A DNA stretch of 64,000 bases, from positions 62,001 through 126,000 of the forward strand of contig JADFZZ010000002.1 of the NCBI GenBank assembly GCA_015232315.1, in the 5' to 3' direction. Made by a program: the position numbers and the translations under genes. Positions 1 through 6,878 of this stretch are shown here, in pieces (the stretch's first letter is position 1; the number at the start of each line of letters is the position of its first letter). This stretch comes from SAR324 cluster bacterium. GTDB lineage: Bacteria > SAR324 > NAC60-12. The notes beneath the pieces were generated by a model. That model did no database searches. It was not told where the DNA came from and was given only the letters and a program-made list of their open reading frames with translations.

Positions 1-449
1 AACCTCCGGAAACGATCCCCTATTATTGGTTCAATCGTCTGCGGCCCGTAGATTGTCAAAAATGGCTGATGTGGCGTTTTATCAATGAACTTGAACACCG
101 ATCAGGTGGAAATCCCGCATTGGCAATTCAGTTATGGATGCAACAGATTCGCATGGTTGATTCAGGAACCATGTTGCTCCTGCCATTTCAAAAACAGCTT
201 GTGCTGCCCGAACTTGAAGAAGATGAACTGTTGATTTTAAGAATTATTTTAACCCAGGGACCTGTCGGAGCTTATCATCTGCGGCCTGCCGTAGTTTCAT
301 CCAAATATCTCAGAATATGTCTGGATAAACTTAAAATGATGGGTTTGATCATTATTCGTAAATACAATCATGTCACTGTGTTCAGCGCGAACCCCAATGC
401 GTACCAGATGATTTATCAACTATTGCATGAGGCCATGCTGTTGACATGA
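1..449 (+). CDS. C-terminal part of a P-loop ATPase-like protein (cut by window edge)
   Basis: The frame is open from the first bases of the window, so this is the 3' part of a longer gene; the first internal ATG is at 69 but PYYWFNRLRP-type sequence precedes it in frame. The visible part has a helix with an SGGNPALAIQLW motif, which resembles the lid region that follows the nucleotide-binding core of AAA/ORC-type ATPases. It is followed by a winged-helix-like stretch (GPVGAYHLRP to LKMMGLIIIRK). No Walker motifs are inside the window, so the ATPase reading is inference. The stop overlaps the ATG of the MscS-like gene (ATGA), so the two are probably translationally coupled. Confidence 0.5.
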   Translation, partial: PPETIPYYWFNRLRPVDCQKWLMWRFINELEHRSGGNPALAIQLWMQQIRMVDSGTMLLLPFQKQLVLPELEEDELLILRIILTQGPVGAYHLRPAVVSSKYLRICLDKLKMMGLIIIRKYNHVTVFSANPNAYQMIYQLLHEAMLLT

Positions 450-2635
450 ATGAGCTTTCGTTTTCAACCAATGAACCATTTATGAATCAATTATCCGGAA
501 TTTTTGAAGAATTGTTTGACACAGCATGGTTCGACAATTTATTGCAAATGCTACTCATCTGTGGTGGCGTCGCGATTTTGGTGATTGTGGTCCGGTGGTG
601 GCATCGACGACTGACCCTGTTTTTGCCGGGATATGCCCGCTGGTATCCTGATTATAGCCGTTTTCTGGAACGCAGTGGCATTCTTCTGGTGATTCTGACA
701 GTCATCCTGGGCTTTCTTGAAACGCACTGGATCATGGTTTTTGTGTTTGGCGGAGCACTGCTGATCAGCCTTGGTCTCGCTTTTCATGAGATCCTGGTCA
801 ATATACTGTCCTATCCTTCGGTCCAGCGTTCCATGAAAGTAGAACTGGGAGATGATGTGGATGTTCTGGGGCAACAGGGCACCATCATAAAAAAAGGAAT
901 GACCCATCTGGTACTGCGCGGAATTCATGGTGAAAAAATTGTGATTCCCAACCGGAAAATATTCTCTGATGTGTTCGCGCATCATGAAAAAGACCATACA
1001 CTGTATCACTTCATGATTGATTTTCCGGTTTTGACCAAACTCAATCTGGGTGCATTGCTGGATTACTGTCAGGAAATCGCACTGCTTTCCGCCTATCGCT
1101 CTCTTGAACACCCCCCCAAAGTCAGTGCTGATTTGAAAGAGGGGAAGGTTTGGATACGCTGTGATTGCTACACAACACGAAAACAGTATGTTGCCCCCTA
1201 TCGCACCTTTATTCTCAAGGAATTATCAGAAAAAACCAGCCTCCTCAGCACGATCTCTCAACAACAAACAGAAGATCAGAACATTAGCTGGAAGCCCATA
1301 AAACTCAATCCATCGTGGGGACCTGACCAAGGTGGATTTTCAGAAAAAGCCCCGTCATTCCAGACCTCCGAAGGATACGATGAAGCAGAAATGACTCAAC
1401 AAGAAGATCAGGAAGCCTCCACAATTGAGTTTTTTAACGATGACGAAGATCCCCCTGAAACCATAATGCTTAAACTACCAACACAGGAAGAAGTTGACGC
1501 GATGGATCTGGATCAACTCAACGAACTCTCCATGTCGGGAAATGAAACGATCATCAACCTGGTGATGGTCGCCTTGGAAAAAAGAAAGAACATGGTTAGT
1601 CCGCAGGCCTCTGACCGCCCACCTTCAACAAAAGAATCCCTGCCCACAGGAAAATTATCGCAGGAATTGATAGATGAGATGAATATTGACCAGTTGAATG
1701 AGTTGATCATGTCCGGTGATGAGCAGGTGCTTTCCATGGCAATGCTTGCTCTGGAAAAATTACAGACAAAAATGCTCAACCAGCCAAATGAAATACTTCC
1801 CTCAACAGAAACCACACTGGTTCCACACCAACCAGCTATGGATTCAGCAAAGAACGCGGACGATTTTTCCGTTCCTGAAGACTCATCATCCCGGGAACCC
1901 ATCCCCGCCTCCCGGGAACAGCCCCATGAAGCAACGGATATTCAAGATCTCAGTGATGTTTTGTCAGACCCGGTTGATTCTACCGCACAGTTTGAGACAT
2001 CCCGTATTCCCGTAGAGACTTATGACCAGCCCTTCGAATCTTTAGACACTCGAGAACAGCAACCTGAATCAGAGGACCTGAGTGAATTTCTGGAGGAGTC
2101 CGTTGCTGACGCAGAACAGCCACCAGAAGACATTCAAGAACAACAAACTGCGTTGGAAGATGCGCGACAACCTGAGTCTGAGAACGAGATTCTGGAGGAG
2201 AATGATGTTGATGAGAAAGAAAGTGGGCATTTGATTGATCAAGAGGCGAATCAGGAGGATGAGCTTCAAAACGATGAGAAGATTGCAAGAGATGCTCTTG
2301 AAGAAATGTCCCCGGTAGTAACAAATATCGACTCAATTTCTCCTGACAATGGTTCGTCCACAGAAAAATTGCTTCTTGATCCGGATGAGGATGACGATGA
2401 ACTATGGTTTGGTGCCGCTAAAAAAACGGATACGGAGGACAACAATGCGGTGCTGGTTCGTAAACTGAAATATGCGCTGGCAAGGTTGGATCAAATGACA
2501 GATCGCCCATCGCCTGACTCTCAGGAAATTCTGGACCTCGCTCTTCTGGTTGAAGAAGCATCTTCCATCCTGGCGCCTAATGACGCTGTTCTGCTTGAGG
2601 CAACCGGCTTATTGTTTGAAAAGATTTATCATTAG
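446..2635 (+). CDS. MscS-like mechanosensitive channel protein with long acidic C-terminal tail
   Basis: Residues about 30-115 hold three hydrophobic segments; the last runs into a pore-lining-like helix. Residues about 130-185 form the MscS beta domain (GDDVDVLGQQGTI, VIPNRKIFS). The family forms tension- or ligand-gated channels of the inner membrane. From about residue 290 the protein departs from the family: a 400-residue, strongly acidic, low-complexity region follows. It includes two copies of a repeat near residues 350-385 and 405-440 (MDLDQLNELSMSG and MNIDQLNELIMSG, each followed by a VALEK/LALEK helix). A short ordered segment (VLVRKLKYALARLDQM) is near the C-terminus. The start overlaps the stop of the preceding ATPase-like gene. 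The channel family call is good; the tail has no known function. Confidence 0.8.
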   Translation: MNELSFSTNEPFMNQLSGIFEELFDTAWFDNLLQMLLICGGVAILVIVVRWWHRRLTLFLPGYARWYPDYSRFLERSGILLVILTVILGFLETHWIMVFVFGGALLISLGLAFHEILVNILSYPSVQRSMKVELGDDVDVLGQQGTIIKKGMTHLVLRGIHGEKIVIPNRKIFSDVFAHHEKDHTLYHFMIDFPVLTKLNLGALLDYCQEIALLSAYRSLEHPPKVSADLKEGKVWIRCDCYTTRKQYVAPYRTFILKELSEKTSLLSTISQQQTEDQNISWKPIKLNPSWGPDQGGFSEKAPSFQTSEGYDEAEMTQQEDQEASTIEFFNDDEDPPETIMLKLPTQEEVDAMDLDQLNELSMSGNETIINLVMVALEKRKNMVSPQASDRPPSTKESLPTGKLSQELIDEMNIDQLNELIMSGDEQVLSMAMLALEKLQTKMLNQPNEILPSTETTLVPHQPAMDSAKNADDFSVPEDSSSREPIPASREQPHEATDIQDLSDVLSDPVDSTAQFETSRIPVETYDQPFESLDTREQQPESEDLSEFLEESVADAEQPPEDIQEQQTALEDARQPESENEILEENDVDEKESGHLIDQEANQEDELQNDEKIARDALEEMSPVVTNIDSISPDNGSSTEKLLLDPDEDDDELWFGAAKKTDTEDNNAVLVRKLKYALARLDQMTDRPSPDSQEILDLALLVEEASSILAPNDAVLLEATGLLFEKIYH

Positions 2636-2654
2636 AGGAGCTTTGGGAAAGGAG

Positions 2655-2838
2655 TAGGATATCCCCATAAAGCCGTGTGTATTGTTACTTTTGTACCTGG
2701 TTAAACCAGGTGGGGTAACGTGTAAAGACATTAGGCTTCCTTTTACGAGAAAGGCCTGCACACCGTCCTCAGGGACAAACCCCGAAGTAATAAAAAAGGT
2801 GCAAAAGTCAGTACCTCACGAGAATTACAGGGATAAAC
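2655..2838 (-). ncRNA. ssrS: 6S RNA (SsrS-type regulator of RNA polymerase)
   Basis: This lies immediately downstream of zapA on the same strand, the usual place of ssrS in Proteobacteria. Read on the minus strand it folds as a long interrupted rod. ACTTTTGCACC pairs with GGTACAAAAGT. Inside that, GGGGT pairs with ACCCC, GTGT with ACAC, and AGGC-CTTT with AAAGG-GCCT, leaving a central open region. The 3' half of that region holds a small perfect hairpin CCTGGTT-t-AACCAGG, corresponding to the small hairpin in the 3' half of the E. coli central bubble. 6S RNA mimics an open promoter and sequesters the housekeeping RNA polymerase. The ends are approximate; the call rests on synteny and manual folding. 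Confidence 0.72.
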
Positions 2839-2848
2839 TGTTTGAAGC

Positions 2849-3154
2849 TTAGCGACTCAAAAGAGCTTTGTCAAGCCGCTCGCAAAGAGTTTGAACAGTT
2901 TCTAACCATTCGCCCTTAACATGATTTTTTTCGTTCTTCAGGGACAGCAATTCATCCGCCAAATTGAGTGAGACCAACAGCGCTAACGTGGTTGGCCCAT
3001 AGGTTTCAGACTGGGAATTGATGTCTAACATTCTTTTGTTCAAAAAGGATTCTACAGAACGAATATGTTCCTCACCATAGGAACTGTTCACGGAAAAACG
3101 GTGCCCATTGATGTTGAGTGTGTATTGTTTAAGTCCAGAAGTTTCAGATGACAT
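2849..3154 (-). CDS. zapA: ZapA, FtsZ-ring stabilising protein
   Basis: 101 residues, the usual ZapA length. The N-terminal globular part (LNINGHRFSVNSSYGEEHIRSVESFLNKRM) matches the family, followed by the helix TTLALLVSLNLADELLSLKNE and a C-terminal coiled coil. ZapA tetramers bundle FtsZ filaments at the division site. It is followed on the same strand by the 6S RNA, the standard proteobacterial arrangement, which supports both calls. No ZapB-like ORF was seen next to it. The divergent gap 3155-3322 should carry the promoters of zapA and of the plus-strand gene; I could not assign clear boxes there. Confidence 0.92.
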   Translation of the reverse strand: MSSETSGLKQYTLNINGHRFSVNSSYGEEHIRSVESFLNKRMLDINSQSETYGPTTLALLVSLNLADELLSLKNEKNHVKGEWLETVQTLCERLDKALLSR

Positions 3155-3322
3155 GAGATTATATATGGCTATTAGTAATACAGGCGGGATGTTGCCTCAA
3201 ATCAACATCTGGGATTTTTAAATTTATTTTTTTTCAAATTGTAGATAACGTGCCGAAAATTATCAGCCTTTATTATACAAATCAATTTGTTTTACCAACA
3301 CCTGATTCACGATAAGGAAAAA

Positions 3323-4135
3323 ATGACGCAGACAAACAGATCTCCCCTGAATGATTCAATGAAACAACAGTTTGGAAGCTTGATTCTTCTGGACCGGATA
3401 ATCAATGAAAAGGAAACGTTTCATCTTTCCCTGATGGAAAAAGATGACAAGATCCTTGAACCCTTTCTACAAACGATGGAAAAGGAAGGTTTGATCGAAA
3501 TAGGCGCCAATGGAAATTATGTGGTAACCGAAAAAGGCAAAGAGACTTATCAGAGACTCATTCAACAACAACTGTCATACACTACCCATTTTGATATTTA
3601 TTCTCATGTGGATCTGGGTGAAGGTTGTTTTGCGGATAAAGAAACCGATTTTCTTGATGACAATCGCTGGACGGATCTGCGTGTCGCAGTTGCGGAATTC
3701 AAAGGAATTGATCCTTATCGGATGGTATTTCTGGCCATGCTGAGCGATGAATCGTTTTTTGAAAATCCGGAATGGAAATTTGATCTGGCAATGGGGACTC
3801 TTTTTGAGGAAATGGAATCGATTGTGCATAATCAGGTCAGTCTTGAAGAACTGGGCTATGAAGATGATGATGGTTCTGTTTCAGGAAACGAGGTTCTGAC
3901 AGATATCATTGAACAGGGTGCGGCCCTCAATCAGCAACGTCAGGAAGAACAACGACAACAGGAACAGGAGGCCGAAAGACTCAATCAGACGTCTCCCGAT
4001 GACGAAATTATAACAACCACAACTTATTATCAGGGGGGATACGGTTATCCCATGTACGATCCCTGGGCCACCATGGGGGCCTATGCGGCCAGTGCCCTGT
4101 TTGTTGAAGCTCTCTGGTATGATCCATACTGGTGA
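3323..4135 (+). CDS. Uncharacterised protein with Tyr/Gly/Trp-rich C-terminus
   Basis: I do not recognise a family. The best start is the ATG at 3323 (270 residues) with AAGGAAA just upstream; an upstream in-frame TTG has no ribosome site. Residues about 1-75 look like a winged-helix segment (FLQTMEKEGLIEIGANGNYVVTEKG in outline). The middle is acidic, followed by a Gln/Glu-rich linker, and the last 35 residues are rich in Tyr, Gly and Trp (YYQGGYGYPMYDPW). It ends 27 bases before the PqqD-like gene on the same strand, so it may belong to that operon. Whether it is a substrate, a regulator or unrelated cannot be told from sequence. Confidence 0.6.
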   Translation: MTQTNRSPLNDSMKQQFGSLILLDRIINEKETFHLSLMEKDDKILEPFLQTMEKEGLIEIGANGNYVVTEKGKETYQRLIQQQLSYTTHFDIYSHVDLGEGCFADKETDFLDDNRWTDLRVAVAEFKGIDPYRMVFLAMLSDESFFENPEWKFDLAMGTLFEEMESIVHNQVSLEELGYEDDDGSVSGNEVLTDIIEQGAALNQQRQEEQRQQEQEAERLNQTSPDDEIITTTTYYQGGYGYPMYDPWATMGAYAASALFVEALWYDPYW

Positions 4136-4162
4136 CATTTTCAGGTTTCTCACATTTTTCAG

Positions 4163-4411
4163 ATGATCCCAATTATGCCCAAACTCAACCAACTTGCCAT
4201 CAACGATGAAGGTTTTGTCTTTGATCCGATCACCGGCGAAAGCTATACCGTAAATTCATCAGGCCTCGTGATTTTGAATGGTCTCAAAGCCAGTTATCCA
4301 CAGGAACAAATCATTGATCTGCTAATCAATGATTTTGAAGTGACCCATGAACACGCAGAAAGAGATATTCTTGATTTTATGGATCACTTGAAATCTTTTA
4401 AATTGGTTTGA
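4163..4411 (+). CDS. PqqD-like peptide-binding (RRE-type) protein
   Basis: 82 residues; a start at 4175 (MPKLNQL) is equally possible. The core NDEGFVFDPITGESYTVN followed by a three-helix part (LKASYPQEQIIDLLINDF, LDFMDHLKSF) is the PqqD fold: three strands, then three helices. PqqD-like domains bind leader segments of ribosomal peptides and present them to modifying enzymes. No radical SAM enzyme is next to it here. The next gene is an ATP-grasp ligase starting two bases after this stop, and a PLP decarboxylase follows. Family assignment is fairly sure; the bound peptide is unknown, though the N-terminus of the decarboxylase two genes on is a candidate. Confidence 0.75.
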   Translation: MIPIMPKLNQLAINDEGFVFDPITGESYTVNSSGLVILNGLKASYPQEQIIDLLINDFEVTHEHAERDILDFMDHLKSFKLV

Positions 4412-4413
4412 CC

Positions 4414-5460
4414 ATGACAACAAAAAAAAAGTTGGTAGTGGGCATTTCCGGAATGAATGCTGTGGACAATCCTGGTCCAGGCGTTGGCGTGGCCCGCAGT
4501 CTCAAAGAAGATCCTGCTCTTGATGTCCGTGTCGTGGGGCTATGCTACGATGCCATGGAACCCGGAATTTATATGGACTGGTTGGTTGATCGCTCCTTCA
4601 TGGTTCCCTATCCTTCCAATAATCCGGAGGCCCTGTTTGACCGTTTGGCCTATATCAAACATGCTTATGGACTGGATTTTTTACTGCCAACCCTGGATGT
4701 GGAACTTCCGGTTTACATCAAATATCAGGAACAGCTTGAAAAAATGGGCATTCACGTCTTTTTACCGTCTATGGATCAATTCAAGTTACGTGGCAAAGAT
4801 CTGCTCCCTGAACTGGCCAAAAACATCGGCATCCATTGTCCCCGTACCGCAAGTGTCAATTCACTGGACGCCCTTGTTGAAGCTCTCGACACCATCCAGT
4901 TGCCTGTGATGATCAAGGGGGTCTATTACAAAGCCTATTATGCCTATACCACACAGGAAGCCATCGGTCACTATCATCATGTTGTCGCTGAATGGGGATA
5001 TCCCGTCATCGTACAGGAGATCATTCAGGGGGATGAACTGAATCTGGTTGGCGTCGGCGATGGCGAAGGAAACTCGCTGGGATGCGTTCAGATTAAAAAA
5101 ATGTGGATCACCGCCCTGGGAAAAATCTGGACCGGTGTTTCGATCAAAAATCAGGCGATGCAAGATGCTGCTGAAAATTTTTTAAAGCATTACAAATGGA
5201 AATCAGCCTTTGAACTCGAATGCATCGTTCGTGACAATGAATTATATTTGATTGAGATCAACCCCAGATTTCCCGCATGGTCTTACTTTGCCACAGGACT
5301 TGGCGTCAATTTACCCTCCAATCTTATCCATTCGGCCATGAACTGGCCTGTTCCACAAAACATGGCTTATGACGCGGGTAAATTATTTATCAGGTACACC
5401 TACGAACTTATTACAGACATGCTTCCCTTTCAAAAAATCACCACCACGGGTGAAGTCTGA
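4414..5460 (+). CDS. ATP-grasp ligase of unknown substrate
   Basis: The ATG at 4414 directly follows the PqqD stop, so translation is probably coupled; this gives 348 residues. An N-terminal Rossmann-like part (VVGISGMNAVDNPGPGVGVA) is followed by an ATP-grasp domain from about residue 110. Motifs visible are LRGKDLLPELAKNIGIHCPRT, the phosphate-binding VMIKGVYYKAYYAY region, the adenine region IVQEIIQGDELN, and the metal-binding LYLIEINPRFPAW. It resembles carbamoyl-phosphate-synthase-type ATP-grasp enzymes, which join a carboxylate to an amine or other nucleophile through an acyl phosphate. Since it sits between an RRE protein and an amino-acid-type decarboxylase, I infer a small amide-bond-forming pathway. 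The substrate cannot be read from the sequence. Confidence 0.8.
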   Translation: MTTKKKLVVGISGMNAVDNPGPGVGVARSLKEDPALDVRVVGLCYDAMEPGIYMDWLVDRSFMVPYPSNNPEALFDRLAYIKHAYGLDFLLPTLDVELPVYIKYQEQLEKMGIHVFLPSMDQFKLRGKDLLPELAKNIGIHCPRTASVNSLDALVEALDTIQLPVMIKGVYYKAYYAYTTQEAIGHYHHVVAEWGYPVIVQEIIQGDELNLVGVGDGEGNSLGCVQIKKMWITALGKIWTGVSIKNQAMQDAAENFLKHYKWKSAFELECIVRDNELYLIEINPRFPAWSYFATGLGVNLPSNLIHSAMNWPVPQNMAYDAGKLFIRYTYELITDMLPFQKITTTGEV

Positions 5461-5486
5461 ACAGAAACGCTCAACAGAGATAACTT

Positions 5487-6839
5487 GTGAAAAAAACTTA
5501 CGAAAAACCGTCTATTGTCAAACTCCAGAGCGGGTTGATGAACAAATTTGGCAGCAGTCCCGCCTATGCCAGAAAAATCAGAACCCACATTGACAATGTC
5601 TCCATAGAAGCATTGATTGCGACTCATGGTAGCCCGCTCTTTGTGTTCTCTGAAAAAAAACTCCGGGAACAATATAAATCCATCTATCAGGCTTTTTCCA
5701 CACGCTATCCCAAGGTGACTCTGGGCTGGTCTTATAAAACCAATTATCTTCAGGCCATTTGTGCTGCCTTGCACCAGGAAGGTGCCATTGCGGAGGTGGT
5801 GTCAGCGTTTGAATATGAAAAAGCCAGAAAGCTTGGCGTCAAGGGAGATAAAATCATCTTCAATGGTCCGCATAAATCTTTCAAGGCTCTGCAAAAAGCA
5901 GTGGATGAACGCGCCATGATCCATATTGATCATCTGGATGAAATCTATGACCTGGAAAAAATTGCCCAGAGCACAGGACGTACCGTTCCAGTGGCGATCC
6001 GGTTGAATATGAACACCGGAATTTATCCGCAATGGTCCCGCTTTGGTTTCAATGTTGAGTCAGGACAAGCACTGGATGCCGTAAAAAGAATTGTTTCCGG
6101 AAAAAAACTCATCATCAATGGACTGCATTGTCATATCGGAACATTCATCATGGACCCCGAAGCCTATGCCAGGCAGATTCAAAAAATGGTAGAATTTGGC
6201 TATAAGCTTCAGGATGAATTTGGAATCCGGATCGAATATTTTGATATTGGCGGGGGGTTTCCTTCCAAAAACAGACTGAAAGGCACCTATCTTCCGCCAG
6301 AAGTATCGCTCTCCGCGGTTGATGTGTATGCGGAAAAAATCACCACAGCTCTGTATCATGCGCTGAAACCGGGAGACATGCCCCATTTATACCTTGAAAC
6401 AGGACGGGCCATTGTGGATGAGGCCGGTTATCTGATCACCACCATCACTGCCGGAAAGCGTTTGCCCGATGGTAGAAAAGCCTATATCGCGGATGCGGGA
6501 GTGAATCTGCTGTTCACGGCGTTCTGGTATAAATTCAATATTGAAATTGACCGGGAAGTTCAGGGAATGAACGAAGCCGCTGTCATTTATGGCCCGCTCT
6601 GCATGAACATTGACGCCATTGATGAAGGAACGATGATTCCACCGCTTAACCGTGGAACCAGACTGATTATTTCACCGGTTGGCGCCTACAACCAGACACA
6701 ATCCATGCAATTTATTGAATACCGTCCAGCGTCAGTCATGATCAGCGAATCCGGAGAAATGGAACTGATCCGTGAAGCAGAAGATCTGAGCGACATTGAA
6801 CGCAGAGAAAAATTACCGGATCGTCTCAAAATTGTATAA
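5487..6839 (+). CDS. Fold-type III PLP decarboxylase (LysA/SpeC2-like) with leader-like N-terminus
   Basis: GTG start at 5487; 450 residues. An alanine-racemase-fold decarboxylase: PLP lysine in GWSYKTNY (Lys84), GLHCHIGTF, FDIGGGFP, LETGRAIV and the C-terminal catalytic Cys in YGPLCMNIDA. This fits the diaminopimelate/ornithine/carboxynorspermidine decarboxylase superfamily. Before the catalytic domain there are about 40 extra residues. They begin MKKTYEKPSIVKL, which matches the YxxPx(L/I)xxL pattern of lasso-peptide leaders bound by RRE domains. An RRE-type PqqD protein is encoded two genes upstream. I infer that it recruits this enzyme, or that the N-terminus derives from a precursor peptide. 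The enzyme's substrate is unknown. Confidence 0.82.
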   Translation: MKKTYEKPSIVKLQSGLMNKFGSSPAYARKIRTHIDNVSIEALIATHGSPLFVFSEKKLREQYKSIYQAFSTRYPKVTLGWSYKTNYLQAICAALHQEGAIAEVVSAFEYEKARKLGVKGDKIIFNGPHKSFKALQKAVDERAMIHIDHLDEIYDLEKIAQSTGRTVPVAIRLNMNTGIYPQWSRFGFNVESGQALDAVKRIVSGKKLIINGLHCHIGTFIMDPEAYARQIQKMVEFGYKLQDEFGIRIEYFDIGGGFPSKNRLKGTYLPPEVSLSAVDVYAEKITTALYHALKPGDMPHLYLETGRAIVDEAGYLITTITAGKRLPDGRKAYIADAGVNLLFTAFWYKFNIEIDREVQGMNEAAVIYGPLCMNIDAIDEGTMIPPLNRGTRLIISPVGAYNQTQSMQFIEYRPASVMISESGEMELIREAEDLSDIERREKLPDRLKIV

Positions 6840-6878
6840 TTCACAACGAGCTGGAACACTGTTTCAAAGGGTTCATGA

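Noticed and set aside
551-1111. 186-codon minus-strand ORF inside the MscS-like gene
   Set aside because: The opposite strand has the MscS beta-domain signature; composition rich in His/Gln/Asn/Cys is typical of a shadow.
3287-3322. TTG start at 3287 for the Tyr-rich protein
   Set aside because: No Shine-Dalgarno; the ATG at 3323 follows AAGGAAA at a proper distance.
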